From the NCBI GenBank assembly GCA_045578425.1, contig JAZNKF010000018.1, forward strand, positions 1 through 24,814: 24,814 nucleotides of DNA. Reading direction: 5' to 3'. The notes beneath the pieces are model-generated. The model was not told the DNA's origin. It did not search any database and worked only from the letters and a program-made list of their open reading frames with translations. The first letter of the stretch is position 1; every line of letters starts with the position of its first letter. Shown one piece after another: positions 1 through 8,900 of the stretch. This stretch comes from RGIG3009 sp045578425. Its GTDB lineage: Bacteria > Bacillota > Clostridia > Oscillospirales > Acutalibacteraceae. The position numbers were made by a program, and so were the translations under genes.

Positions 1-1311
1 CACCGTATGTTATCCAAAGACGTGCGTTTTCGCGATTTGGGGTTGTTCATTGTGGACGAGGAACAACGGTTTGGTGTTTCGCAAAAAGAACGGATTAAAG
101 AGTTGGCGCCCCACGTGGACGTGCTGACGTTATCGGCCACACCGATTCCGCGTACACTGAACATGGCGATGAGCGGGATTCGGGATATGTCGATTATTGA
201 AGAAGCGCCGCAAGACCGCCGCCCTGTGCAAACGTATGTGTTGGAACACGATAACGCGTTGCTGACCGAGGCGATTCGCAAGGAATTGCGCCGTGGTGGA
301 CAGGTGTATTATATCCACAATCAAATTGAGACGATTGAACGGTGCGCGGCAGGTGTGCAGATGCGTATTCCCGAAGCGCGGGTGGCGTTTGCGCACGGCA
401 AAATGTCGGAAGACGAAATGGCGGAGATTTGGCGTGGGGTGATGGACCACGAAATCGACGTGTTGGTATGTACCACCATTATTGAAACGGGTGTGGACGT
501 TTCCAACGTGAACACATTGATTATTGAAAATGCTGACCGTTTTGGCTTGTCGCAGTTGCACCAACTGCGCGGTCGCGTGGGACGGTCTTCGCGGCGCGCG
601 TTTGCGTATTTGACGTTTGTGCGCGGAAAAGTGTTGACCGAGGTGGCGGCAAAACGGTTGGAAGCGATTCGGGAGTTTACCGAATTTGGCGCAGGTTTTC
701 GCATCGCGATGCGCGACATGGAAATTCGCGGCGCGGGCAACTTGTTGGGGGCGCAACAACATGGGCACATGGAAGCCGTGGGGTATGATTTGTACCTAAA
801 ATTGCTGGAAGAGGCGGTCAGCGAAGAAAAGGGTATTAACAAAGGGCGCCGCGAAGCGGAATGTTTGATTGATTTGCCGGTGTCGGCACACATTCCCGAA
901 AGTTATATTGCCGCCAATTCGCAGCGGTTGGATATTTATAGGCGGATTGCGGATATTCGCACCGAGGAAGATTCGCTCGATGTATACGACGAGTTGATTG
1001 ACCGTTTTGGCGAACCGCCCGAGGCAGTACAGGGCTTGGTGGAAGTGGCATTGCTTCGTAATATGGCCGCCAATGCGGGTATTTATGAAATTAAGCAAAA
1101 CGGAGACACGTTGCTTTTGTATCAACGCACGTTGGATTTACAGCTTGGCGCACAGTTATCGACGGCGCTGAAAGGCCGAGTGATGATTAGCGCGGGGAGC
1201 AAACCGTATCTGGCAGTCAAAACCAAAGCGGGACTTACTTCATTGGAAACCTTGCGCGAAGTGTTGCAAGTAATGGAAAACATTTTTACTGAACCAAACG
1301 ACGCAGAATAA
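1..1311 (+). CDS. mfd: Transcription-repair coupling factor Mfd, C-terminal part (5' end outside window)
   Basis: Mfd is an ATP-driven DNA translocase that removes stalled RNA polymerase and recruits the UvrABC excision machinery. Frame 1 is open from the first base, so the gene is cut by the window edge; the ATG at 7 is internal. Visible are the superfamily 2 helicase box DEEQ (fragment residues 19-22), the SATPIPRT motif shortly after, and the second RecA-like domain with the QLRGRVGRS motif and the ETGVDVSN stretch. A C-terminal domain follows (DLPVSAHIPESYI, then the RLDIYRRIA region), typical of the Mfd D7 domain and absent from RecG. The C terminus looks complete and ends at a TAA. No strong terminator lies directly after the stop; the first one is the hairpin at 1362-1400. 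Identification is firm; only the N-terminal UvrB-like and RNAP-interaction domains cannot be assessed. Confidence 0.97.
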   Translation, partial: HRMLSKDVRFRDLGLFIVDEEQRFGVSQKERIKELAPHVDVLTLSATPIPRTLNMAMSGIRDMSIIEEAPQDRRPVQTYVLEHDNALLTEAIRKELRRGGQVYYIHNQIETIERCAAGVQMRIPEARVAFAHGKMSEDEMAEIWRGVMDHEIDVLVCTTIIETGVDVSNVNTLIIENADRFGLSQLHQLRGRVGRSSRRAFAYLTFVRGKVLTEVAAKRLEAIREFTEFGAGFRIAMRDMEIRGAGNLLGAQQHGHMEAVGYDLYLKLLEEAVSEEKGINKGRREAECLIDLPVSAHIPESYIAANSQRLDIYRRIADIRTEEDSLDVYDELIDRFGEPPEAVQGLVEVALLRNMAANAGIYEIKQNGDTLLLYQRTLDLQLGAQLSTALKGRVMISAGSKPYLAVKTKAGLTSLETLREVLQVMENIFTEPNDAE

Positions 1312-1361
1312 CAAAAAGTCCTACTGCGAGAGGGCGCTAAGAAAAGCGAACCAAATACAAC

Positions 1362-1400
1362 AAAAACTCTCTGCTGAACAAATTTCAGCAGAGAGTTTTT
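1362..1400. terminator. Bidirectional intrinsic terminator between mfd and the RHH gene
   Basis: Perfect 17-nt arms (1362-1378 and 1384-1400) with a 5-nt loop. The arms start with five A and end with five T, so the hairpin has a U-tract in either direction. It sits between the convergent ends of mfd (plus) and the RHH gene (minus). Confidence 0.9.
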
Positions 1401-1401
1401 G

Positions 1402-1602
1402 TTACTTTCGAGTCGGTTTTACGTTTGATGCAGGAGTAATATTGCCATCAATAGCGCCATTGACATCTTCAAAAGCTTTAATATTTTCTCTTATTAAAAC
1501 AAGCACTTGACTGTTAACACTTCTACCTTCGTAATCAGCAATGTGTGCGATTTTATTCAACATTTCTTCTTCGATTCTTATTGACACACTCTTGACAGCC
1601 AT
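1402..1602 (-). CDS. Arc-like ribbon-helix-helix DNA-binding protein
   Basis: A 66-residue protein whose first ~45 residues match the ribbon-helix-helix pattern of the Arc/CopG class: a short basic beta strand (KSVSIRIEEE), helix A (EMLNKIAHIADYEG), a turn with RSVNSQ, and helix B (VLVLIRENIKAFED). The SVNSQ turn and following helix resemble phage P22 Arc. The last ~20 residues are a polar tail with a basic end. Such dimers bind short palindromes, often in their own promoter. The ATG at 1602 is preceded by GAGGTG with 5-nt spacing. The gene is divergent from the SLOG-family gene at 1710, and two related palindromes lie between them, so autoregulation is likely. It could be an antitoxin-type regulator, but I see no toxin next to it. 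The DNA here is AT-richer than mfd or rpoC, suggesting acquisition. Confidence 0.85.
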   Translation of the reverse strand: MAVKSVSIRIEEEMLNKIAHIADYEGRSVNSQVLVLIRENIKAFEDVNGAIDGNITPASNVKPTRK

Positions 1603-1613
1603 AACTTCACCTC

Positions 1614-1640
1614 AAAATAAATATATTGTATATTTATTTT
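1614..1640. promoter_or_regulatory. Palindromic operator candidate 1
   Basis: Perfect 12-nt inverted repeat AAAATAAATATA / TATATTTATTTT around TTG. It lies just upstream of the RHH ribosome binding site and covers the -35 region of the rightward promoter at 1653-1661. Its core TATATTGTATA matches the core of the second palindrome (1671-1687) except at one base. The inference that it is the RHH binding site rests on position and the shared core. Confidence 0.6.
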
Positions 1641-1652
1641 AGACGTATTATG

Positions 1653-1661
1653 TGTTATAAT
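1653..1661 (+). promoter_or_regulatory. Extended -10 promoter for the SLOG-family gene
   Basis: TGT followed by TATAAT (1656-1661) is an extended -10 element. The expected -35 position (about 1633-1638) holds only TTTATT, so the promoter depends on the extended -10. It is bracketed by the two palindromes. Confidence 0.6.
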
Positions 1662-1670
1662 GTTAAAAAC

Positions 1671-1687
1671 AGATATACTGTATATCT
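1671..1687. promoter_or_regulatory. Palindromic operator candidate 2
   Basis: Perfect 7-nt inverted repeat AGATATA / TATATCT around CTG, with core TATACTGTATA. It falls at or just after the predicted start of the rightward transcript, where a bound protein would block initiation or clearance. The centre-to-centre distance to palindrome 1 is 52 bp, about five helical turns, so dimers on both sites would lie on the same face. Confidence 0.55.
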
Positions 1688-1709
1688 ACTATATTTCAAG
1701 GAGAATGTG

Positions 1710-2177
1710 ATGAAAGAAAAAACCTGTTGCTTTTTCGGTCACAGAACGATAAACGAAACCGCGGAACGAAAAGCAAAACTTACTGAGATAATTGAAAATT
1801 TGATTGTTAAGAAACAAGTTGACACGTTTCTTTTTGGGAGTAAGAGTCGTTTTAATAGCCTGTGTTTGGAAGTCGTAACCGAAATAAAAGAAAAGTACCC
1901 GCACATAAAACGAGTTTATGTACGGGCAGAATATCCTTATATAAGCGAGCATTATAAAAACTACTTGCTTGAAAACTATGAAGATACCTATTACCCCGAA
2001 AAGATATTGAACTCAGGCAGAGCATCTTATGTCGAGCGTAACTATGAGATGATAGATAACAGCCATTATTGCATTGTCTACTACGATGAAGCTAATGCCC
2101 CAACCACACGTAAAAGCGGCACCAAAATCGCCCTTGATTACGCTATAAAGCAATGTAAAAGAATTATTAGAGTATGA
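1710..2177 (+). CDS. SLOG-family protein (DUF1273/YpsA-like)
   Basis: A 155-residue protein of the YpsA/DUF1273 branch of the SLOG superfamily, Rossmann-like proteins thought to bind nucleotides or nucleotide-derived ligands. Seen: the N-terminal CCFFGHR (residues 6-12), a glycine-containing loop FGSKSRFNS (42-50) where many family members carry GGA-type loops, RAEYPY (72-77), SYVERNYEMID (106-116) and the conserved end SGTKIALDYA (136-145). I chose the ATG at 1710 because AAGGAGA precedes it at normal spacing; the longer frame from 1626 starts inside palindrome 1, upstream of the predicted -10. The gene is divergent from an RHH regulator and ends near the terminator at 2231. B. subtilis YpsA has been linked to cell division, and SLOG proteins also occur in conflict systems; which applies here is unknown. 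One 60-base line (1741-1800) is 35% G+C, against 53% for 961-1020 in mfd. Confidence 0.85.
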   Translation: MKEKTCCFFGHRTINETAERKAKLTEIIENLIVKKQVDTFLFGSKSRFNSLCLEVVTEIKEKYPHIKRVYVRAEYPYISEHYKNYLLENYEDTYYPEKILNSGRASYVERNYEMIDNSHYCIVYYDEANAPTTRKSGTKIALDYAIKQCKRIIRV

Positions 2178-2230
2178 TAAGGTTTTAGGTTTTTCTAACA
2201 CGTAGAATTTGATATACCAGACGACAAAAG

Positions 2231-2262
2231 AAAAAGATGCACGAAAATTCGTGCATCTTTTT
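2231..2262. terminator. Bidirectional intrinsic terminator, SLOG gene / rpoC
   Basis: Arms of 15 nt (2231-2245 and 2248-2262) with flanking A and T runs, placed between the converging SLOG gene and rpoC. It can end transcription on both strands, and is the only terminator visible for the rpoBC operon. Confidence 0.88.
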
Positions 2263-2313
2263 TGCTGTTCTTAGCAACTTTACGTCTGTTGCCGTAGAGT
2301 TTTTGTTTGTGGG

Positions 2314-5300
2314 TTATTCTTCTTCGGCGAGTTCTTCCGCCTCGGCTTCCGGTTCGGCATCGTCGAGCATGCTGCGCAGTGCTGCAACATACGGGTCGTT
2401 GCTGGAAGCGTGGGTGTTGACAACATCCACGTTGTTGTATACCGGCATACCGGTACCGGCGGGGATGAGTTTACCGATGATGACGTTTTCTTTGAGACCG
2501 AGCAGCGGGTCGACTTTGCCTTTGATGGCGGCGTCGGTCAACACGCGCGTGGTTTCTTGGAAGGAGGCCGCCGACAAGAAGGAGTCGGTTGCGAGCGATG
2601 CTTTGGTAATACCAAGCAGCACCGGCGAGCAAGTCGCTTCTTTGAGGTGGATTTCTCCTGCGTCGATGCGGGCACGTACACGAGCGTTTTCTTCGTCGAA
2701 TTGGCTGCGGTCAATCATGGCGCCTGCGAGCAAGTAGGTGTCGCCGGCTTCGTCAACCTTGACCTTGCGCATCATTTGACGGACAATGACTTCCACGTGT
2801 TTGTCGTTGATATCAACACCTTGCATGCGGTAGGTGCGTTGTACTTCTTGAATGAGGTAGTTTTGCACCGCTTCTACGCCGCAAACCGCCAAAACGTCGT
2901 GCGGGTTAACAGAACCTTCGGTTAAGCGGTCGCCTTTTTTGACAACGTCGCCGTCGTGCACACGAATGCGGAAGTTGAAGGGAATCGGATAGCTGCGTTC
3001 ATCAACGTTTTCGGCATCTTGCGATGTGACGTAAATGACACGTTTTTTCTTTTCTTCACCCAAACGCACCACACCGTCGATTTCGGAGATGATGGCAAGG
3101 GATTTCGGTTTGCGGCTTTCGAACAATTCTTCAACACGCGGCAAACCTTGGGTGATATCTTCTGCCGAAGCAACACCACCGGTGTGGAAAGTACGCATGG
3201 TAAGCTGGGTACCGGGTTCACCAATGGATTGAGCGGCGATGATACCAACGGCTTCACCCACCGTGACAGGGTCAACCGTTGCCAAGTTGGAGCCGTAGCA
3301 TTTGGCGCAAACGCCTTGACCGGCTTTACAAGCGAGCACGGAACGAACTTTGATGTGAACTTTGGTTTCGTCCACTTCGCCGGTTTCTTTGTCGGTAGCG
3401 GCTTCACGCAACACGGAATCAATGTGTTTGGCGTCGGCATCGGTCATCATTTTGGTGCACGGGAAGACGAGTTCGCCGGTGAGCGGATGATAGAAATCTT
3501 CCGTTAAATAACGGCCGACCAAACGCTCGGTTAACGGCTCAATCATTTCTTTGCCGTCTTTGATGTCGCGCACTTCGATACCTTCGGTGGTGCCGCAATC
3601 GTGTTCGCGGATGATGACGTCTTGTGCAACGTCGACCAAACGGCGGGTCAAATAACCCGAGTCGGCGGTACGCAATGCGGTATCGGCCAAACCTTTACGA
3701 GCACCACGGGACGAAATGAAGTATTCCAAAATGTTCAAACCTTCACGGTAGTTGGCACGAATCGGAACTTCGATGGTACGGCCGGAGGTGTTGGCAATCA
3801 AGCCACGCATACCGGCGAGCTGACGAATCTGACTCATGGAACCACGAGCGCCGGAATCCGCCATCATGTGGATGGGGTTGAACGGATCGAGATTATCTTT
3901 CAAAGCGTCGGTTACTTTGTCGGTGGTAGTGTTCCACGTTTTGATAACTTCTTGATAGCGTTCCTCGTTGGAAAGCAAACCTTGGTTATACAATTCGGTG
4001 ACTTGTTCGACCTTTTCTTCCGCTTCGGCGATTAATTGCTTTTTCTCCGGCGGGATAGAAGCATCGACAACCGCCACGGTCAAAGCGCCGCGGGTGGAAT
4101 ATTTGTAACCTTGGGCTTTGATGGCATCCAGCACTTCGGAAGTGCGGGCGGGACCGTGAACTTTGATACATTTGTCAATAATTTGCGATAATTGTTTTTT
4201 CTTGACAATACCGTTGACTTCATATTGGAACATATCGTCGTCGGTTTTGCGTTCCACCAACCCCAAATCTTGCGGGATGGGTTGGTTAAAGATAATGCGG
4301 CCGACGGTGGTTTCTACCAAACGGGATTGTTCTTCACCGCGGATGGTCATGGTGCGGCGCACACGGATTTTAGCGTGCAAGGACACGGCGTTGCAACCGT
4401 AGGCCATTAACGCTTCGTTCACGTCGCGGAACACCTTGCCTTCGCCCAATGCACCCGGTTTTTCCACCGTGAGGTAATAAGAACCCAAGACCATGTCTTG
4501 CGTGGGTACTGCCACGGGACGTCCGTCGGACGGTTTGAGCAAGTTGCCGGCAGCGAGCATCAAAAAGCGAGCTTCGGCTTGTGCTTCGGCAGACAACGGT
4601 ACGTGAACGGCCATTTGGTCACCGTCGAAGTCGGCGTTGAAAGCGGTACAAACCAGCGGATGCAGTTTGATGGCTCGGCCTTCGACCAGCACCGGTTCGA
4701 ACGCTTGAATACCCAAGCGGTGCAACGTAGGAGCACGGTTGAGCATGACCGGATGGTCTTTAATGACGATTTCCAGCGCATCCCACACTTCGGGTCGGAC
4801 GCGGTCAACCATCTTGCGTGCGGTTTTGATGTTGCCGGCGGCGCCTGTTTCCACCAAGCGTTTCATGACAAAGGGTTTAAACAATTCGAGCGCCATTTCC
4901 TTGGGCAAACCGCATTGATACATTTTGAGTTCGGGACCGACAACGATAACCGAACGGCCCGAGTAGTCAACACGTTTACCGAGCAGATTTTGACGGAAAC
5001 GACCTTGTTTACCTTTGAGCATGTCGGAAAGCGACTTGAGCGAACGGTTGTTGGGGCCCGTGACAGGACGGCCGCGGCGGCCGTTGTCGATAAGAGCGTC
5101 AACCGCTTCTTGCAACATACGTTTTTCATTGCGAACGATGATATCGGGTGCGCCGAGTTCCAACAAGCGTTTTAAACGGTTGTTACGGTTGATGACGCGG
5201 CGATACAAGTCGTTTAAGTCGGAGGTGGCAAAACGGCCGCCGTCCAATTGAACCATGGGGCGGATGTCCGGCGGAATGACCGGAATAACATCTAAAATCA

Positions 5301-5976
5301 TCCATTCGGGGCGGTTGCCCGACAAACGGAAAGATTCCACCACTTCCAAGCGTTTTAACAAACGGGCGCGTTTTTGACCGCTGGCACCTTCCAATTCTTC
5401 CTTGAGCTCGCTTGAGAGTTTTTCAAGGTCGATATCTGCAAGCAGTTTTTTGACGTATTCGGCACCCATGCCGGCATCGAAATCGTCTTCGTATTTTTCG
5501 CGCATGTCGCGGTAGTCTTTTTCGTTCAAGACTTGCTTGGTTTGTAAGGGGGTGTCGCCGGGGTCGGTGACAATGTAGGAAGCAAAGTACAGCACTTGTT
5601 CCAACAAGCGGGGCGACACGTCGAGCAATAAGCCGATGCGGGAGGGAATACCTTTGAAATACCAAATGTGCGAAACAGGGGCCGCCAGTTCAATGTGGCC
5701 CATGCGTTCACGACGCACTTTGGCACGGGTGACTTCCACGCCGCAACGGTCGCAGATTTTACCTTTGAAACGGATGCGTTTGTATTTTCCGCAGTGGCAT
5801 TCCCAGTCCTTGGTGGGCCCGAAAATGCGTTCGCAGAACAAACCGTCGCGTTCCGGTTTTAAGGTGCGGTAATTGATGGTTTCCGGCTTTTTCACCTCGC
5901 CGTACGACCATTCGCGGATTTGTTCGGGGGATGCAAGACCGATTTTAATTGAGTCAAATACATTAAAGTCCATCAT
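2314..5976 (-). CDS. rpoC: DNA-directed RNA polymerase subunit beta'
   Basis: Full-length beta' subunit (1220 aa), carrying the catalytic centre of RNA polymerase. Domains in order: N-terminal zinc ribbon with C60, C62, C75 and C78; the active-site loop NADFDGD at 447-453, whose three Asp bind catalytic magnesium; the MADSGARGS region (~705) leading into the bridge helix (about 747-781); a second zinc site formed by C794, C883, C890 and C893; and the trigger loop around GEPGTQLTMRTFHTGG (919-934). The C terminus ends in a short acidic tail rich in E and A. Length is normal for Firmicutes. It starts with two adjacent Met codons; AAGGGGG about 10 nt upstream favours the first. Only 18 nt separate it from rpoB, so both are read from the promoter at 9903-9931. 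Identification is certain. Confidence 0.99.
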   Translation of the reverse strand: MMDFNVFDSIKIGLASPEQIREWSYGEVKKPETINYRTLKPERDGLFCERIFGPTKDWECHCGKYKRIRFKGKICDRCGVEVTRAKVRRERMGHIELAAPVSHIWYFKGIPSRIGLLLDVSPRLLEQVLYFASYIVTDPGDTPLQTKQVLNEKDYRDMREKYEDDFDAGMGAEYVKKLLADIDLEKLSSELKEELEGASGQKRARLLKRLEVVESFRLSGNRPEWMILDVIPVIPPDIRPMVQLDGGRFATSDLNDLYRRVINRNNRLKRLLELGAPDIIVRNEKRMLQEAVDALIDNGRRGRPVTGPNNRSLKSLSDMLKGKQGRFRQNLLGKRVDYSGRSVIVVGPELKMYQCGLPKEMALELFKPFVMKRLVETGAAGNIKTARKMVDRVRPEVWDALEIVIKDHPVMLNRAPTLHRLGIQAFEPVLVEGRAIKLHPLVCTAFNADFDGDQMAVHVPLSAEAQAEARFLMLAAGNLLKPSDGRPVAVPTQDMVLGSYYLTVEKPGALGEGKVFRDVNEALMAYGCNAVSLHAKIRVRRTMTIRGEEQSRLVETTVGRIIFNQPIPQDLGLVERKTDDDMFQYEVNGIVKKKQLSQIIDKCIKVHGPARTSEVLDAIKAQGYKYSTRGALTVAVVDASIPPEKKQLIAEAEEKVEQVTELYNQGLLSNEERYQEVIKTWNTTTDKVTDALKDNLDPFNPIHMMADSGARGSMSQIRQLAGMRGLIANTSGRTIEVPIRANYREGLNILEYFISSRGARKGLADTALRTADSGYLTRRLVDVAQDVIIREHDCGTTEGIEVRDIKDGKEMIEPLTERLVGRYLTEDFYHPLTGELVFPCTKMMTDADAKHIDSVLREAATDKETGEVDETKVHIKVRSVLACKAGQGVCAKCYGSNLATVDPVTVGEAVGIIAAQSIGEPGTQLTMRTFHTGGVASAEDITQGLPRVEELFESRKPKSLAIISEIDGVVRLGEEKKKRVIYVTSQDAENVDERSYPIPFNFRIRVHDGDVVKKGDRLTEGSVNPHDVLAVCGVEAVQNYLIQEVQRTYRMQGVDINDKHVEVIVRQMMRKVKVDEAGDTYLLAGAMIDRSQFDEENARVRARIDAGEIHLKEATCSPVLLGITKASLATDSFLSAASFQETTRVLTDAAIKGKVDPLLGLKENVIIGKLIPAGTGMPVYNNVDVVNTHASSNDPYVAALRSMLDDAEPEAEAEELAEEE

Positions 5977-5994
5977 AACGTTCTGCCCCCTTTC

Positions 5995-8900
5995 TTATAT
6001 TTCGTCGGAATCGTCGTACGATTCCTCATCATCAGAGCCAAACAAATCAACACCAAAGTAATCGTCCGTTTCTGCCTCTTCCACGGCGTAGCCGGAAAGT
6101 TCGCTTTCGTCAGTGACGGTGCTGAACGCTTCGTCATCAGCGGGGTCAACGGCGACCATGGTGAGTTCTTCATCTTCCTCGAAGGTTTGTTTTAAGTCAA
6201 TTTCTTCTTTATCGGCGTTGAGCACCTTGATGTCTAAGCCAAGAGATTGCAATTCCTTAACAAGAACCTTAAAGGATTCCGGAACACCGGATTTGGGCAC
6301 GTTTTGACCTTTGACGATGGCTTCGTACGTTTTGACACGGCCGACTACGTCGTCGGATTTGACGGTCAAGATTTCTTGCAAGGTGTAGGCGGCACCGTAG
6401 GCTTCCAGTGCCCACACTTCCATTTCACCAAAACGTTGACCGCCGAATTGTGCTTTACCGCCGAGCGGTTGTTGCGTAACCAGCGAGTACGGACCGGTGG
6501 AGCGAGCGTGAATCTTATCGTCAACCAGATGGTGTAATTTGAGGTAATACATGTAACCGACGGTAACCGGATTGTCGAATTGTTCACCGGTACGACCATC
6601 GTACAAAATGGTTTTGCCGTTGGGGTTTTTGCCCGCTTGCTCAAGCATTTCTTGAATATCGCTTTCGTGAGCGCCGTCAAAAATCGGGGTCATGACGTTG
6701 ATACCAAGCGCTTTGGCGGCATAACCCAAGTGCACTTCCAGCACCTGACCGATGTTCATACGTGACGGAACGCCCAAGGGGTTAAGCACGATGTCCAGCG
6801 GGGTGCCATCCGGCAAGAACGGCATGTCTTCACTGGGGAGAATACGGGAAACAACACCTTTGTTACCGTGGCGGCCCGCCATTTTATCGCCCACGCTGAT
6901 TTTGCGTTTTTGAGCAATGTAGCAGCGAACGACCATGTTCACGCCGGGGCTGAGTTCATCACAGTTTTCGCGGGTGAACACTTTGACGTCGACGATGATA
7001 CCGTATTCGCCATGCGGTACGCGAAGCGAAGTGTCGCGGACTTCGCGCGCTTTTTCACCGAAGATGGCGCGCAACAAGCGTTCTTCGGCAGTGAGTTCGG
7101 TTTCGCCCTTCGGGGTGACTTTGCCCACCAAGATGTCGCCGGAGCGAACTTCTGCGCCAATGCGGATGATGCCGCGTTCGTCCAAATCTTTGAGCGCGTC
7201 GTCGCCCACGTTGGGAATGTCGCGGGTGATTTCTTCCGGCCCTAATTTGGTGTCGCGGGATTCAATTTCGTATTCTTCGATATGAATGGAAGTAAAGACA
7301 TCGTCGCGCACGATTTTTTCGTTGATCAAGACGGCGTCTTCGTAGTTGTAGCCTTCCCATGTCATAAAGCCAATCAGTGCGTTTTTGCCCAACGCAATTT
7401 CACCGTTGCAGGTGGCGGGGCCATCGGCAATGACGTCGTGTTCTGCCAAATGTTGACCCAGTTCCACCACGGGGCGTTGGTTAATGCAGGTGCCTTGGTT
7501 GGAACGTGAGAATTTTATTAATTGATACGTATCGATTTCGCCGGTATCGTCGCGGCGCACACACACACGGTCCGCCGAAACGAAAGTGACGGTACCCGCG
7601 GCTTTGGCAAGCACGCACACGCCCGAGTCAACACCGGCTTTGTATTCCATACCGGTACCGACCACGGGAGATTCGGTTTTGAGCAGCGGAACGGCTTGAC
7701 GTTGCATGTTGGAACCCATCAACGCACGGTTGGCGTCGTCATTTTCCAAGAACGGAATCATGGCAGTTGCCACCGAAACAACCATTTTCGGCGAAACGTC
7801 CATGTAGTCAATCTTATCGCTTTCGATTTCCAAAAACTCGCTGCGGAAACGCGCGTTGACGCGGTTACGGGCAAAGCGGCCTTGCTCGTCAAGCGGTTCG
7901 TTGGCTTGGGCGACGATGAAATCGTCTTCCATGTCGGCGGGCATATATACCACTTCGTCAGTGACGATGCCGGTTTCTTTGTCCACACGGCGGAACGGCG
8001 CTTCAATAAAGCCGTATTGGTTGATGCGGGCAAAGGTCGCCAAATACGAAATCAAACCGATGTTGGGACCTTCGGGCGTTTCAATCGGGCACATACGGCC
8101 ATAGTGGCTGTAATGCACGTCACGCACTTCAAATCCGGCGCGGTCACGCGACAAACCACCGGGGCCCAAAGCGGACAAGCGGCGTTTGTGGGTGAGTTCT
8201 GCCAAGGGGTTGTTTTGGTCCATAAACTGCGAAAGCGGCGAAGAACCAAAGAATTCTTTGATGGCGGCAACCACCGGACGGATGTTGATGAGTGCTTGGG
8301 GAGTGACCGTTTCCAAATCTTGTGCTTGCAAGGTCATGCGTTCGCGAATCACGCGTTCCATACGCGAAAAGCCGATGCGGAATTGGTTTTGCAACAATTC
8401 GCCCACCGAACGAATGCGGCGGTTGCCCAAGTGGTCAATATCGTCTGTGGTGCCAATGTCGTGGCCCAAGCAGTTAACGTAGTTGATAGATGCCAAAATG
8501 TCATCCACAATAATGTGGTTGGGAATCAAATCCGCGGCGCGGGCGAGCAAGGCTTCAATCAATGCTTCGTCGTTTTCGGCTGCTTCCAAAATTTCTTGCA
8601 GCACCGAGAAACGAACGCGTTCGTTGATGACTTTTTTGACCGCTTCGTATACGGATTCGCTGATGAAATTGGTGATATCTACCATGCCGTTGGAAATGAT
8701 TTTTACTTCACGCGTTTCGCCGTGTTCTTCCACGGTGACGTAGGCAACGGTAACACCGGCATTTTCCATAGCCATGGCCATGTCGCGGCGAACAAGTTCA
8801 CCGGCTTCCGCCATGAGTTCACCCGTGGCGGGGTTGACCACCGGACGGCTCAAACGGCAGCCTGCCAGGCGGTTGGAAATGCCGAGCTTTTTATTGTATT

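Noticed and set aside
4498..5175. 225-codon plus-strand frame opposite rpoC
   Set aside because: Shadow of rpoC with biased composition and no initiation signal.
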